The position numbers were made by a program, and so were the translations under genes. The notes beneath the pieces were generated by a model. The model ran no database searches and was not told the origin of the DNA. It saw nothing but the letters and a program-made list of their open reading frames with translations. Shown one piece after another: positions 9,916-21,372 of a stretch of 64,000 bases of DNA (its first letter is position 1; the number at the start of each line of letters is the position of its first letter). The DNA is from Flavobacteriaceae bacterium (GTDB lineage Bacteria; Bacteroidota; Bacteroidia; Flavobacteriales; Flavobacteriaceae), in NCBI GenBank assembly GCA_947453195.1, contig CANGFO010000001.1, forward strand, positions 1-64,000, read 5' to 3'.

Positions 9916-11535
9916 TTGCGAATAAATTCAGAAGGAATGCAAAGCGTATATTCTAAATATCTATTATTATTACTAGCAATAATCACGATTGGATGTGCTA
10001 AAAGAGGATCTATCACCGGTGGAAAAAAAGATACTATTCCTCCGGTATTAATTAGTAGTTTACCAAAAAATGGATCTATAAATTTTATTGGAAAAGATAT
10101 CCAATTAACTTTTGACGAATTTGTAAAATTAAAAGACGTTTCGAAACAGTTGATTATTTCTCCACCCATGAAATTGCAACCGGAAATATTACCGGCAACC
10201 GCAAGCAAAACTCTTACCTTAAAAATAAAAGACACTTTACAACCCAATACCACTTACAGTTTCAATTTTGGAAAAAGTATTCAAGACAATAACGAAGGGA
10301 ACCCCTACCAACAATTTAAATATGTATTCTCTACTGGTAGTTATATCGATTCGCTTACTTTAGGGGCGACCACGAAAGATGCCCTTGGAAAAAAAGTAGA
10401 CAACTTTGTATCTATTTTATTGTATGAAGTGAATGAAAAATATACCGATTCTGCTATTTACAAACAAGCGCCAAGGTATGTAACCAATACTTTAGACAGT
10501 TTGAAAATAGGGAAATTTGAAAATTTGAAAAAAGGGAAATACCGTCTTGTTGCTTTAAAGGATGCCAACTCAAATAATAAATTTGATCCTAAAACAGATA
10601 AAATTGGTTTCCAAAAAGATTTTATTACCCTACCGAATGACACCATTTACGAGCTGGAGTTATTTAAAGAAGAATTGCCTTTTAAATCGATAAATTTCTC
10701 CCAAGCTTCTGCCGCAAGATACACAATGGGCTATGAAGGAAACAGCAAAGATGTGAAAATTTCGATTAAGAAAGGTACAGAAGAGATCCCTTATTTACTA
10801 ACTAAATTACCAAAAAAAGATTCGCTTCAATTGTGGTTTAAAGCTCCTAAAGGGGATAGTGTTAAGGTTGCAATTTCTAAAAACAATTATGCTAAATCGT
10901 ACTCACTAAAGATAAGAGATCAGAAAAAAGACAGTTTGAATTTTACAACGGCTATTTCTGAGACTTTAAATTTTAGAGATAATTTTGAAATTAATTCCAA
11001 TAGCCCAATAAGTAAATGGGATGTTTCAAAAATGAAGCTAATAAAGAAAGATTCGTCAGAAGTAAAATTCACAACCGAATATGATGCCTATAATCAGAAA
11101 CTAAAAATATTATTTACTAAGGGTCCGCAAGAAAAATACAATTTGAAATTACTTCCAGGGGCATTGTACAATTATTACGATATGAAAAACGATACCCTTT
11201 CTTATAATTTCACTACAAATGATATTTCCGAATATGGAAACTTAAAGGTAACGCTTGAAAATGTAAAACGATTCCCGGTAATTGTGCAACTAGTTGATGA
11301 GAAAGAAAATGTTATTGCTAGCGAGTTTTCTGAAAAAAACACGGTTCTAAACTTTGAATTATTAGAGCCAAAAAAATATACCTTACGCCTTATATATGAT
11401 GATAATAAGGATAAAGAATGGACGCCCGGAAATTTCTTAGCACTTCGTCAAAGCGAAGAAGTTATTTATTTTCCAAAAGAATTGGATGTCCGTGCCAATT
11501 GGGATGTAGAACAGCCTTTTGATTTAAGTAAATAG
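9916..11535 (+). CDS. lipoprotein with Ig-like (Big_5-type) domain
   Basis: 539 aa; lipobox LLLLLAIITIGCAKRG; GGKKDTIPPVLISSLPKNGSINF; probable start at internal M (about 9937). Confidence 0.7.
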   Translation: MRINSEGMQSVYSKYLLLLLAIITIGCAKRGSITGGKKDTIPPVLISSLPKNGSINFIGKDIQLTFDEFVKLKDVSKQLIISPPMKLQPEILPATASKTLTLKIKDTLQPNTTYSFNFGKSIQDNNEGNPYQQFKYVFSTGSYIDSLTLGATTKDALGKKVDNFVSILLYEVNEKYTDSAIYKQAPRYVTNTLDSLKIGKFENLKKGKYRLVALKDANSNNKFDPKTDKIGFQKDFITLPNDTIYELELFKEELPFKSINFSQASAARYTMGYEGNSKDVKISIKKGTEEIPYLLTKLPKKDSLQLWFKAPKGDSVKVAISKNNYAKSYSLKIRDQKKDSLNFTTAISETLNFRDNFEINSNSPISKWDVSKMKLIKKDSSEVKFTTEYDAYNQKLKILFTKGPQEKYNLKLLPGALYNYYDMKNDTLSYNFTTNDISEYGNLKVTLENVKRFPVIVQLVDEKENVIASEFSEKNTVLNFELLEPKKYTLRLIYDDNKDKEWTPGNFLALRQSEEVIYFPKELDVRANWDVEQPFDLSK

Positions 11536-11544
11536 TTTTCGCTA

Positions 11545-14409
11545 TTATTTAATAGTTATTTCATCAATAAAAATAAAGGCATCACCACCAAAACCTTGAT
11601 GCCATTCGGGCAATTTTCCAAAATTATAAGCTTTTACTTTAATGTATTTTGCCTTGATTTCTGTAGCTGAATTGTATTCAAAATTCTGGATTGTATTCAC
11701 TTCATATTTTGGACTGATTTCATTTTTCACACTTCCTACAAGGGTAAAATTAACATTATCATTCGATACATAATATTCTACAGTTGTTGGAAAAAGTATC
11801 CAAGATCGGGAATCTTGTAGAAAATTTGCAGAAAAAGAATGAACCATTTGTTCTTTTTGCAAATCAATTACAGCTTCAAAATCTTGACTTTGATAGCCTT
11901 GCCAATCGCCTTTTCGCCAGTTTTCTGTTCCGTGAATTCCATCAATCAAACCTTCTGGACCTCCTGCATGGTATTGCGGATTGTATTTTGATTTGATGTC
12001 AATCGTGTAGTTGTTTGGTTTTTTGAAAAAGGTTGCAGAAGTTCTATTACTTAGGTCTTCATTGTTTTTTACATAAGCGGAAATAGTTGAAGTTTCTACT
12101 ATCTCAAATGGTTCCGTATAAACAACAGAACTAAGTTTTTTTGCTAAATAATCGTTCGTGTCACTTATGCTGTAATAAATTATATCCTTTGGATTTTGAG
12201 AAATAATGGAAATTTTCATTTTTTCTTTAAACGATTTACCGTCTGCTTGAATTACGGGAACAGGTGAAATGTAATTAAATCTTTTGAATTCTTTTTCTGG
12301 ATCATATGAATTAATATCTTCTTCTACAGGCGGTAAATCATCATCTGGGCTATACGCATCAAATGTTCTTAAGCGGTATTCATCCGTATCTTTGTTTATT
12401 GTTTTAGAAGATTTATTTTCAAAATTTACTTTAATAATACTAAAATAGGGACTAGTTACACACCAATTAGGCAATCCTGGAGTCACTGCATAAATTCCCA
12501 TAGAACTCAATACATACCACGCACTCATTTGTCCGCAATCTTCATTTCCTATCAATCCATCTGGTTCATTTTTGTAGAAATGATCTAAAATATAATGTAC
12601 TTTTTCAGTGGTTTTTTCTGGTTTACCAACATAATTATACAAATAGGCCATGTGGTGACTTGGTTCGTTTCCGTGGGCATATTGCCCAATTAATCCCGTA
12701 ACATCGGCTTGTTCGCGACCGGTAGTTTTACTTTCGCTGTTGAACATTTCATCTAATTTGGCTTCAAATTTTTCATCTCCTCCATAGGCAGCAATCATTC
12801 CGGGAATATCTTGTGGCACAAAAAACGAATACTGCCACGAATTGCCTTCGGTATAATTATTATTGATTTCTTTAGGATCAAATGGTTTATCCCAACCACC
12901 ATTTTTCTTTGGGCGCATAAAATGGGTATTCCAATCGAAGACATTCTTCCAATTTTGGGAACGCTTCATAAAATAATCGTAGTCTTCTTTTTTATTTAAA
13001 ATCATCGCCATTTGAGCAATACACCAATCGTCATAAGCATATTCTAAAGTTTTTGAAACACTTTCATGTTCGTCATCCATCGAAATAAAACCTTGTCTTT
13101 TATAAGCATCCAATCCTAAATGATCGAGCATCGCACTGTGTTTGGCTGCTTCAAATGCTTTTTCGTAGTCAAAACCTGTTATTCCTTTAGCCATAGCATC
13201 AGCCATTACCGAAACCGAATGATAACCAATCATACAATCAGTTTCGTTAGAAGCCAACTCCCAAACTGGCAATCTCCCGCCTTGTTCGTATTGCTTTAAA
13301 AAAGTATTAATAAAATCGGCTGTTCGTTTCTTTTCGATTAAAGTATACAATGGATGTGCTGCGCGAAAGGTGTCCCAAAGTGAAAAAACCGAATAATAAT
13401 CAAATCCTTCAGCTTTGTGGATTTGGTTGTCGCGACCACGGTATTTGCCGTCTATATCTTGAGCTATATTGGGTTGCACCATTGTATGATATAAAGCAGT
13501 GTAGAAAATGGTTTTTTTATTTTTATCAGCTTCTGTAATTTGAATTTTAGAAAGTTGGTTTTCCCAAAGTTGCTCGGCTTCTTTTTTAACTCGTTCAAAA
13601 TTCCAATCTTTAATTTCATAAATGTTTAATTTTGCTCCATCGTAACTTGTTGGCGAAAGCGACACTTTCACCAGTATTTTTTCTCCTTTATTAACTTTTT
13701 TAGAAAAGCAAATTGCTGTTTGAGTTCCGCCTATATATTCGTTTTCTGGAGAATGCATGTAATCGCCATTACTTCGGATATCGGTAACTTTCATGGGCAC
13801 GCTAAACTCAATACGGGCAAATACAATTTGGTTTTTTGCCCAAGCTTCGCTTTCACGCCTCACCTCAATAGTTTTACTATTAATCACATGTACCTCCCCT
13901 CCCAGCAATAAATCGCGATGATTTAAATCGAGAATAATGTTGGCTTGACCAGTAGTATTAAAGGTGTATTCATGAAATCCAACTCGTGTAGACGCTGTTA
14001 GGCGTACATCGATATTGTGTTTATCTAATTTAACCGAATAAAACCCAGCGCTAGCCTTTTCATTTTTATGAGAAAATTTGGATGAATAGACTTTATTATC
14101 CAGCGTTGGTTTTCCCATCGTGGGCATCAGCATAATATCTCCAAAATCAGAGCAGCCTGTTCCGTTTAAATGGGTATGAGAAAAGCCATAAATTGTAGAG
14201 TCGTCATAATGATAACCCGAACAACCGTCCCAACTTCCATCAATTCTAGTGTCGGGAGAAAGTTGCACCATCCCGAATGGCACTGTTGCTCCTGGGTAGG
14301 TATGCCCATGACCGCCCGTGCCTATCATTGGGTTAACCAATTGGTGGTGGTTTTGACCAAAAGAATTTATGATAAAAAATAATGCGAGAAAGGAAAATAC
14401 TTTTTTCAT
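11545..14409 (-). CDS. GH92 family glycoside hydrolase (alpha-mannosidase-like) with C-terminal accessory domains
   Basis: VNPMIGTGGHGHTYPGATVPFGMVQLSPDTR…GYSFSHTHLNGTGCSDFGD-type motifs; C-terminal discoidin-like region; track start 14445, likely start MKKVFSFLALFF at 14409. Confidence 0.9.
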   Translation of the reverse strand: MKKVFSFLALFFIINSFGQNHHQLVNPMIGTGGHGHTYPGATVPFGMVQLSPDTRIDGSWDGCSGYHYDDSTIYGFSHTHLNGTGCSDFGDIMLMPTMGKPTLDNKVYSSKFSHKNEKASAGFYSVKLDKHNIDVRLTASTRVGFHEYTFNTTGQANIILDLNHRDLLLGGEVHVINSKTIEVRRESEAWAKNQIVFARIEFSVPMKVTDIRSNGDYMHSPENEYIGGTQTAICFSKKVNKGEKILVKVSLSPTSYDGAKLNIYEIKDWNFERVKKEAEQLWENQLSKIQITEADKNKKTIFYTALYHTMVQPNIAQDIDGKYRGRDNQIHKAEGFDYYSVFSLWDTFRAAHPLYTLIEKKRTADFINTFLKQYEQGGRLPVWELASNETDCMIGYHSVSVMADAMAKGITGFDYEKAFEAAKHSAMLDHLGLDAYKRQGFISMDDEHESVSKTLEYAYDDWCIAQMAMILNKKEDYDYFMKRSQNWKNVFDWNTHFMRPKKNGGWDKPFDPKEINNNYTEGNSWQYSFFVPQDIPGMIAAYGGDEKFEAKLDEMFNSESKTTGREQADVTGLIGQYAHGNEPSHHMAYLYNYVGKPEKTTEKVHYILDHFYKNEPDGLIGNEDCGQMSAWYVLSSMGIYAVTPGLPNWCVTSPYFSIIKVNFENKSSKTINKDTDEYRLRTFDAYSPDDDLPPVEEDINSYDPEKEFKRFNYISPVPVIQADGKSFKEKMKISIISQNPKDIIYYSISDTNDYLAKKLSSVVYTEPFEIVETSTISAYVKNNEDLSNRTSATFFKKPNNYTIDIKSKYNPQYHAGGPEGLIDGIHGTENWRKGDWQGYQSQDFEAVIDLQKEQMVHSFSANFLQDSRSWILFPTTVEYYVSNDNVNFTLVGSVKNEISPKYEVNTIQNFEYNSATEIKAKYIKVKAYNFGKLPEWHQGFGGDAFIFIDEITIK

Positions 14410-14432
14410 AGAATATTTTTGACTCAAAGATA

Positions 14433-14466
14433 AAAAAAAACGCATCCAACTTAATGAATGCGTTTT
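14433..14466. terminator. stem-loop terminator
   Basis: AAAAAACGCAT…ATGCGTTTT. Confidence 0.6.
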
Positions 14467-14485
14467 AGTATAATTAAAAGATAAA

Positions 14486-15247
14486 TTATTTTAAACTTGC
14501 CGATAAATATTCTCTATTCATGCGAGCAATGTTTTCTAATGAAATTCCTTTTGGACATTCTATTTCACATGCTCCGGTATTGGTACAGTTACCAAAACCT
14601 TCTTCGTCCATTTGACGCACCATGTTTAACACACGATTTGTAGCTTCAATTTTACCTTGAGGTAATAACGCATATTGCGAAACTTTTGCACCAACAAATA
14701 ACATTGCCGAACCATTTTTACAAGTTGCAACGCAAGCACCACAACCAATACAAGCTGCTGCTTCAAAAGCTTTGTCGGCATCTGCTTTTGGAATTGGAGT
14801 AGCATTAGCATCAATGGTATTTCCAGAAGTATTAACCGATACAAATCCTCCTGCTTGTTGGATTCTATCAAAAGCACTTCTATCCACAACTAAATCTTTA
14901 ATTACAGGGAATGCTTTACTTCTCCATGGTTCTACAAAAATAGTATCACCATCTTTAAACATTCTCATGTGTAACTGACAAGTTGTGATTCCAGTATCTG
15001 GCCCGTGAGCACGACCATTAATGTATAATGAACACATTCCGCAGATTCCTTCACGACAGTCGTGATCAAACGCAATAGGTTCAATTTTATCGTTTATTAA
15101 TTGTTCGTTCAATTGGTCTAACATTTCCAAAAACGAACTTGCTGTAGAAACATTATCTAATTTATAAGTCTCTAAATTTCCTTTGGCTTTGGAGTCTTTT
15201 TGACGCCAAATTTTAAGGGTAATATTGATATTTTTTGCTGAAGACAT
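14486..15247 (-). CDS. sdhB: succinate dehydrogenase/fumarate reductase iron-sulfur subunit
   Basis: [41 protein letters not shown]; internal start MSSAKNI. Confidence 0.95.
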   Translation of the reverse strand: MSSAKNINITLKIWRQKDSKAKGNLETYKLDNVSTASSFLEMLDQLNEQLINDKIEPIAFDHDCREGICGMCSLYINGRAHGPDTGITTCQLHMRMFKDGDTIFVEPWRSKAFPVIKDLVVDRSAFDRIQQAGGFVSVNTSGNTIDANATPIPKADADKAFEAAACIGCGACVATCKNGSAMLFVGAKVSQYALLPQGKIEATNRVLNMVRQMDEEGFGNCTNTGACEIECPKGISLENIARMNREYLSASLK

Positions 15248-15254
15248 AATTCTA

Positions 15255-17264
15255 TTATTTATAATTTCTAGCTGCAATTTTGATAAACTCGTATTTCAAT
15301 TCTTCTTTATGAAGTACTTCTTGACTGATGTCATTTCCTTTATATTCCCATGCTCCTACAAAAGAGAAGTTTTCATCATCACGAAGTGTTTCTCCTTCAG
15401 AATCTTGATATTCTTCACGGAAGTGACCACCACAAGATTCATTTCTTTGTAATGCATCCATTGCCATTAATTGTCCTAAATCAATAAAATCAGCCACACG
15501 AAGTGCTTTTTCTAATTGAGGATTAAACTCGTTAGCAACTCCTGGCACATTAACTTCTTTGTAGAATTCTTCTTTAAGAGCGGCAATTTCTGCAATAGCT
15601 TCTTTTAAGCCAGCTTCATTTCTACCCATTCCTACTTTATTCCACATAATTAATCCCAAACGCTTGTGGAAATGATCCACCGATTTAGAACCTTTATTGT
15701 TTAAGAACTTGTCAATTGACTCTTGAACTCTATTTTCTGCATCAATAAATTCTTGTGTTTCTGTAGAGATTTTTCCAGTACGGATTTCATCTGCCAAATA
15801 ATTAGAAACCGTATAAGGTAATACAAAATAACCATCTGCCAAACCTTGCATCAATGCAGATGCTCCAAGACGATTTGCTCCGTGATCAGAGAAGTTAGCT
15901 TCTCCTGCAACGAAACAACCAGGAATAGTTGATTGTAAGTTATAATCTACCCAAACTCCACCCATGGTGTAGTGTACCGCTGGATAAATTTTCATTGGCG
16001 TTTCATACGGATTTTCATCAGTGATTTTTTGATACATTGTAAACAAGTTACCGTATTTTTCTTCCAACCATTGTTTTCCTAAAGCCGTAATTTCATCAGC
16101 AGAAGGATTGTGATTTCCTTTTGCATACGCTGCTTGTTTTCCTTTATTTTGAATCTCAGTAGAAAAATCTAAGTAAACTCCCTCATTGGTGTCGTTTGCC
16201 TCAATTCCGTGACCTTCATCACATACTTCTTTTGCAGCTCTTGAAGCCACATCACGAGGTACTAAGTTTCCAAATGCTGGATATTTTCTTTCTAAGTAGT
16301 AATCTCTATCTTCTTCAACTATTTGCGTAGGTTTTAATTTACCTGCACGAATTGCTTCAGCATCTTCTTTTTTCTTTGGTACCCAAATACGTCCTGAATT
16401 ACGCAAAGACTCCGACATTAATGTCAGTTTTGCTTGATTCGTTCCGTGAACCGGAATACATGTTGGGTGAATTTGAACAAAACAAGGATTAGCAAATAAA
16501 GCCCCTTGTTTGTGAACTTTCCAACCTGCAGAAACATTACTTCCCATAGCATTTGTAGATAAGAAATAAACATTTCCATATCCACCAGATGCAATTACAA
16601 CCGCATGAGCTGAATGTCTTTCTAACTCACCAGTAATCAAGTTACGGGCAATGATTCCACGGGCTTTACCATCTACTTTTACTAAATCTAACATTTCGTG
16701 ACGGTTGAACATTTTAACACGTCCTAAACCAATTTGTCTTGATAAAGCAGAATAAGCTCCTAATAATAATTGTTGCCCTGTTTGACCAGCAGCATAAAAA
16801 GTTCTTTGAACTTGGGTTCCCCCAAAGGAACGGTTGTCAAGCAATCCGCCATAATCACGAGCAAAAGGAACTCCTTGAGCCACACATTGGTCGATGATGT
16901 TTCCTGAAACTTCAGCTAAACGATGTACGTTTGCTTCACGAGCTCTATAATCTCCCCCTTTAATGGTGTCGTAGAATAATCTGAAGATACTATCTCCATC
17001 ATTTTGATAATTTTTTGCTGCATTGATTCCTCCTTGAGCTGCAATAGAGTGCGCACGACGCGGAGAATCTTGAAAACAAAATGCTTTTACATTGTACCCC
17101 ATTTCTCCAAAAGAAGCTGCTGCAGATGCTCCGGCTAATCCGGTTCCAACTACAATAATGTCAATTTTTGGCCTATTATTTGGAGCAACTAATTTTAAGT
17201 GGTCTTTATAATCAGTCCATTTCTGAGAAATGTGTCCTTCTGGTATTTTAGAATCTAACTTCAT
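15255..17264 (-). CDS. sdhA: succinate dehydrogenase/fumarate reductase flavoprotein subunit
   Basis: 669 aa; [38 protein letters not shown]. Confidence 0.96.
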   Translation of the reverse strand: MKLDSKIPEGHISQKWTDYKDHLKLVAPNNRPKIDIIVVGTGLAGASAAASFGEMGYNVKAFCFQDSPRRAHSIAAQGGINAAKNYQNDGDSIFRLFYDTIKGGDYRAREANVHRLAEVSGNIIDQCVAQGVPFARDYGGLLDNRSFGGTQVQRTFYAAGQTGQQLLLGAYSALSRQIGLGRVKMFNRHEMLDLVKVDGKARGIIARNLITGELERHSAHAVVIASGGYGNVYFLSTNAMGSNVSAGWKVHKQGALFANPCFVQIHPTCIPVHGTNQAKLTLMSESLRNSGRIWVPKKKEDAEAIRAGKLKPTQIVEEDRDYYLERKYPAFGNLVPRDVASRAAKEVCDEGHGIEANDTNEGVYLDFSTEIQNKGKQAAYAKGNHNPSADEITALGKQWLEEKYGNLFTMYQKITDENPYETPMKIYPAVHYTMGGVWVDYNLQSTIPGCFVAGEANFSDHGANRLGASALMQGLADGYFVLPYTVSNYLADEIRTGKISTETQEFIDAENRVQESIDKFLNNKGSKSVDHFHKRLGLIMWNKVGMGRNEAGLKEAIAEIAALKEEFYKEVNVPGVANEFNPQLEKALRVADFIDLGQLMAMDALQRNESCGGHFREEYQDSEGETLRDDENFSFVGAWEYKGNDISQEVLHKEELKYEFIKIAARNYK

Positions 17265-17276
17265 TAGTATGAAATA

Positions 17277-17945
17277 TTAATTATTAAAAAAATGGTGGAA
17301 TAAAGCAATGAAAATAAATCCGAAAGGAATAATTATTGCAAAAGCATATCCTAATTTTTGAACTCCTTTAGAAAATTTATTATTGAATCCTACCGATTGA
17401 AAAGCAGAACTGAATCCATGCCATAAGTGTAATGAAAGCAATAAAAAAGAAACACAATACAAACCAGTACGGATTGGGTTATGGAATTTCTCAACCATCT
17501 CTCCATAGTATCTCGTTGGATTCACAAAATTAGCATCTACATATTTGTACATAATTTCTTGAAACCAAAAATCGTACATGTGTAATCCTAAAAATGCCAA
17601 TACCACAAGTCCAGAAACTATCATATTTCTTGAAGCCCACGAAGCATTAGCTGCTCCATTGTATTTAGCATAAGAAACTGGTCTTGCTTTATTATTTTTT
17701 ACTTCTAATACCATTCCCATTACAAAATGGAAAACAACTCCTGCAACAAGAATTGGTTGCATTACATATTGAATTAATGGATTGTATCCCATAAACTGAG
17801 AACAAGCATTAAAAACTTCTTCACTAAAAACAGAAGTTAGATTTATAAAAAAGTGAAGTGCTAAAAAGGTAATCAAAAAGAGTCCCGAAAGTGCCATTGC
17901 GACTTTCCTAGCAATGGAAGAACTCAAAAAAGTAGATTTTGCCAT
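17277..17945 (-). CDS. sdhC: succinate dehydrogenase cytochrome b558 subunit
   Basis: 222 aa, multi-TM with conserved His; directly upstream of sdhA. Confidence 0.93.
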   Translation of the reverse strand: MAKSTFLSSSIARKVAMALSGLFLITFLALHFFINLTSVFSEEVFNACSQFMGYNPLIQYVMQPILVAGVVFHFVMGMVLEVKNNKARPVSYAKYNGAANASWASRNMIVSGLVVLAFLGLHMYDFWFQEIMYKYVDANFVNPTRYYGEMVEKFHNPIRTGLYCVSFLLLSLHLWHGFSSAFQSVGFNNKFSKGVQKLGYAFAIIIPFGFIFIALFHHFFNN

Positions 17946-18105
17946 GGTTGTTTTAATTTATTTATAAAAATCAAACAAAAATACAGCAAATTCAAATATA
18001 CTACAACCTTTTCGTAATAATTTATAATGAGTTTAAAGTGGGTTTAACACTTGTTGAATAACAATGTATAATAAGCTATAAATCAACAATTTTCGTTAAA
18101 CAAAA

Positions 18106-18978
18106 TTAATTCCCATACGAAGGCACCAATCCACGCAATCCCATATCTACAACAGTTTCTCCTGCAGCAGGTTCGTATTTTCCGTCATTGTTTAAATCAA
18201 TCCACTCAAAACTATTATTGGTAGATAGCGAAACGGTTACTTCAATATTCTTATTTTCTAAGCCGGTAATGGTAAGGGGTGTTGCAAATTGCCCAGTTAC
18301 CACACAAGATCCAGCCGGAATTGGTGAAGTTGATGCAATTGGATTAGGAACGGTGGTGGCATTAGCAGGTGCTTGCCCCGAAGTGTTGTACGGTAAATCA
18401 TTTAAGGCAAATGCCCAGTAGCCTTGCGCTCTATTTGCATCTACATTAAAAATAGCATTTCCAATAGTATGAGTACCAATATAAGTATTGAAACCTACAA
18501 AACTAGCCAAGGTGCCTTGGTAATCATGCCCAGAACTTCGAACACTAATTTGATAATTTTGATACGATAACGAAACCCGTAACCATTGGTAATTTCCTGC
18601 TGCAATAGCTCGCAACGGAATCTGTATAAAAGTTTCTCCTTCGGCTACAATTTTAGATTTACTAAAATCAATTGCGTTGGATCCGCCTAAAGTTGTTTCA
18701 GGCGCATGATATAATATGGTTCCTGTGCCAAGTTGGGTAGTCGCATTGGGAGCTAACTCAATATAATGTGAGGAGATGGTATTAAAAATTGGTGATTGCG
18801 CTCCATGACCTGCAGGAACTGCAGTTGGCAGACCGAAATTATTTAATCGTGCTTGGGTTGGATCAAATTTAAACTTAATAACCAACATTGGTTCTGCAGC
18901 AGTATCGTCTAAATCTTCACAAGAAAAAAGAGAGAAACTAGCTCCTAATAAAACGACAAAAAACAATATTTTTTTCAT
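18106..18978 (-). CDS. lipoprotein of unknown function (MbnP-like fold possible)
   Basis: MKKILFFVVLLGASFSLFSCEDLDD lipobox; PMLVIKFKFDPTQARLNNFG; C-terminal DLNNDGKYEPAAGE Ca-binding-like loop. Confidence 0.6.
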   Translation of the reverse strand: MKKILFFVVLLGASFSLFSCEDLDDTAAEPMLVIKFKFDPTQARLNNFGLPTAVPAGHGAQSPIFNTISSHYIELAPNATTQLGTGTILYHAPETTLGGSNAIDFSKSKIVAEGETFIQIPLRAIAAGNYQWLRVSLSYQNYQISVRSSGHDYQGTLASFVGFNTYIGTHTIGNAIFNVDANRAQGYWAFALNDLPYNTSGQAPANATTVPNPIASTSPIPAGSCVVTGQFATPLTITGLENKNIEVTVSLSTNNSFEWIDLNNDGKYEPAAGETVVDMGLRGLVPSYGN

Positions 18979-19190
18979 AGACTAAGTAGTGTTTTTTTTA
19001 TAATTGTTATTTAACAAGACTAAATTATTTGACTAATATAGAAGGTTTTTGTTACATCATATTAAATAACGAAAATAAATTTACTTTTATTATACCGTGA
19101 CTTCATAAAAAATATAATAGGATTTACCTCCAATTCTGTATATTCTTTCTATTTTTGAAGATAATTTAGAATGACTTAAATATTATTTCT

Positions 19191-20483
19191 ATGAAATACC
19201 ATCAAATAGACCGTAATCTGTTCATTAAAAACAGAGCCAAATTTACTTCACAAATGAAACCAAATAGCGTTGCAGTTTTTAACTCCAATGATATTTATCC
19301 CGTTTCTGCCGATAGCACTTTGCCGTTTGCACAACATCGTGATATCTTTTATTTATCAGGTGTCGATCAAGAAGAAAGTATTTTGTTGCTTTTTCCAGAT
19401 GCGCCCTATGAAAACTTGAAAGAAATACTTTTCTTAAAAGAAACCAACGAACATATTGCAGTTTGGGAAGGTGAAAAACTAACCAAAGAAAGAGCTTTTG
19501 GAGTATCGGGAGTAAAAACCGTGATTTGGTTACAAGATTTTCCAAAAACATTAAAGGAAATCATGACTTATGCGGATACTATTTATATCAATACCAATGA
19601 ACATTACCGTGCTACTATTGAAACTGAAACTCGCGAAGCACGTTTTATTAAATGGTGGAAAGAAAACTATCCTGCTCATAAAGTAGAAAAATCGAATCCT
19701 ATTTTACAACGCATTCGCTCGGTTAAAGAAAGTGAAGAACTCGATTTAATTCAGCAGGCATGTGATATTACAGAGAAAGGCTTTCGCCGAATTTTGAAAT
19801 TTGTGAAACCAAATGTAATGGAATATGAAATTGAAGCAGAATTCGCCCACGAATTTTTAAGAAACAGATCAAAAGGATTTGCTTATACCCCAATTATTGC
19901 TTCGGGAGCCAATGCAAATGTGTTGCATTATATTGAAAACAACCAGCAATGTAAGGCCGGTGATTTATTATTATTAGATGTAGGTGCCGAATATGCTAAT
20001 TATTCAAGTGATATGACGCGTGTAATTCCTGTTTCTGGTCGTTTTACAGACAGACAAAAACAAGTTTATAATGCGGTTTTACGAGTTAAAAATGAAGCTG
20101 CCAAAATGTTGGCTCCAGGAACATTATGGAAACAATACCATGTAGAAGTTGGTAAATTCATGACCTCCGAACTTTTAGGTTTGGGTTTAATAGACAAAGC
20201 CGATGTTCAGAATGAAAATCCAGATTGGCCTGCTTACAAAAAATATTTCATGCACGGTACTTCACATCACATGGGGTTGGATACCCATGATTATGGATTG
20301 TTGCACGAGCCAATGCAAGCCAATATGGTGTTCACTGTAGAGCCAGGAATTTATATTCCGGCAGAAGGATTCGGAATTCGAATTGAAGATGATATGGTAA
20401 TTCAAGCTAAAGGTGAAGCCTTCAACTTGATGCGAAATATTCCAATTGAAATAGAAGAAATTGAAAGTTTGATGAACGCTTAA
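19191..20483 (+). CDS. pepP: aminopeptidase P / Xaa-Pro aminopeptidase (M24)
   Basis: 430 aa; LLDVGAEYANYSSDMTRVIPVSG; HGTSHHMGLDTHD; VEPGIYIP. Confidence 0.93.
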   Translation: MKYHQIDRNLFIKNRAKFTSQMKPNSVAVFNSNDIYPVSADSTLPFAQHRDIFYLSGVDQEESILLLFPDAPYENLKEILFLKETNEHIAVWEGEKLTKERAFGVSGVKTVIWLQDFPKTLKEIMTYADTIYINTNEHYRATIETETREARFIKWWKENYPAHKVEKSNPILQRIRSVKESEELDLIQQACDITEKGFRRILKFVKPNVMEYEIEAEFAHEFLRNRSKGFAYTPIIASGANANVLHYIENNQQCKAGDLLLLDVGAEYANYSSDMTRVIPVSGRFTDRQKQVYNAVLRVKNEAAKMLAPGTLWKQYHVEVGKFMTSELLGLGLIDKADVQNENPDWPAYKKYFMHGTSHHMGLDTHDYGLLHEPMQANMVFTVEPGIYIPAEGFGIRIEDDMVIQAKGEAFNLMRNIPIEIEEIESLMNA

Positions 20484-20500
20484 TGTTCAAAAATTCAAAT

Positions 20501-20530
20501 AAAAAGGCTTACGAAAGTGAGCCTTTTTTA
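20501..20530. terminator. stem-loop terminator
   Basis: AAAAAGGCT…AGCCTTTTTT. Confidence 0.75.
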
Positions 20531-20566
20531 TGTTTAAAGTTGACTTGAATTTGCAGTTAAAAAATC

Positions 20567-20574
20567 TATTTTTG
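20567..20574 (+). promoter_or_regulatory. -7 box TATTTTTG
   Basis: 5 nt before ATG 20580. Confidence 0.55.
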
Positions 20575-20579
20575 CAACT

Positions 20580-21362
20580 ATGAAAATGCTGCATTACAAA
20601 AACACAAAAATTTCCTACACCGATCAAGGCAAAGGCATGGCGGTAGTGTTGCTTCATGGTTTTTTAGAAAACCAATCGATGTGGGATGAATTGGTATCAG
20701 AACTTTCAAAAAAATACCGCATTATCACGATAGATTTATTGGGCCACGGCCAAACCGAATGCATGGGCTATGTGCATTCTATGGAGGATCAAGCTGATAT
20801 GGTTCATGCCGTTTTACACGAGTTAAAAATTCGTAAGACAGTAATTATTGGGCACTCCATGGGGGGTTATGTTGCATTGGCTTTCGCCGAATTATACCCA
20901 GATTTCATGAAAGGGTTGGTGCTTTTAAACTCCACTTCACGAGCCGATAGCCCCGAGCGTAAAAAAAATAGAGACCGCGCGATTGTTGCAGTGAAACAAA
21001 ATTATTCTGCATTTGTGCGCATGAGCATTGCCAATTTATTTAGTGAAAACAACAGAAATCTTCTTGCAGATGCCATCGAAAAAGTAAAATTGGAAGCACT
21101 AAAAACTCCTTTACAAGGTGTAGTTGCAGCATTAGAAGGAATGAAAATCAGAAAAGATCGAGAGATCGTTCTACATTTGGCTAACTATCCAATACAACTA
21201 ATTCTTGGCGAAAAAGATGAAGTATTAATCTACAAGGATAATTTGACTCAAGTAGAAGGAACATCTGTACTGCTCACAACATTCCCTGACGGTCACATGA
21301 GTCACATGGAAAACAAATCAGAATTGGAAAAAGAGCTACTTCGCTTTTTAAAAACAATTTAA
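20580..21362 (+). CDS. alpha/beta hydrolase
   Basis: VVLLHGFLENQSMWDEL…VIIGHSMGGYVALAFAE…GHMSHMEN. Confidence 0.9.
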   Translation: MKMLHYKNTKISYTDQGKGMAVVLLHGFLENQSMWDELVSELSKKYRIITIDLLGHGQTECMGYVHSMEDQADMVHAVLHELKIRKTVIIGHSMGGYVALAFAELYPDFMKGLVLLNSTSRADSPERKKNRDRAIVAVKQNYSAFVRMSIANLFSENNRNLLADAIEKVKLEALKTPLQGVVAALEGMKIRKDREIVLHLANYPIQLILGEKDEVLIYKDNLTQVEGTSVLLTTFPDGHMSHMENKSELEKELLRFLKTI

Positions 21363-21372
21363 ATTAAAAAAA

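Noticed and set aside
9879-10253. 124-aa minus-strand ORF
   Set aside because: Antisense to the Ig-like lipoprotein gene, no motif support
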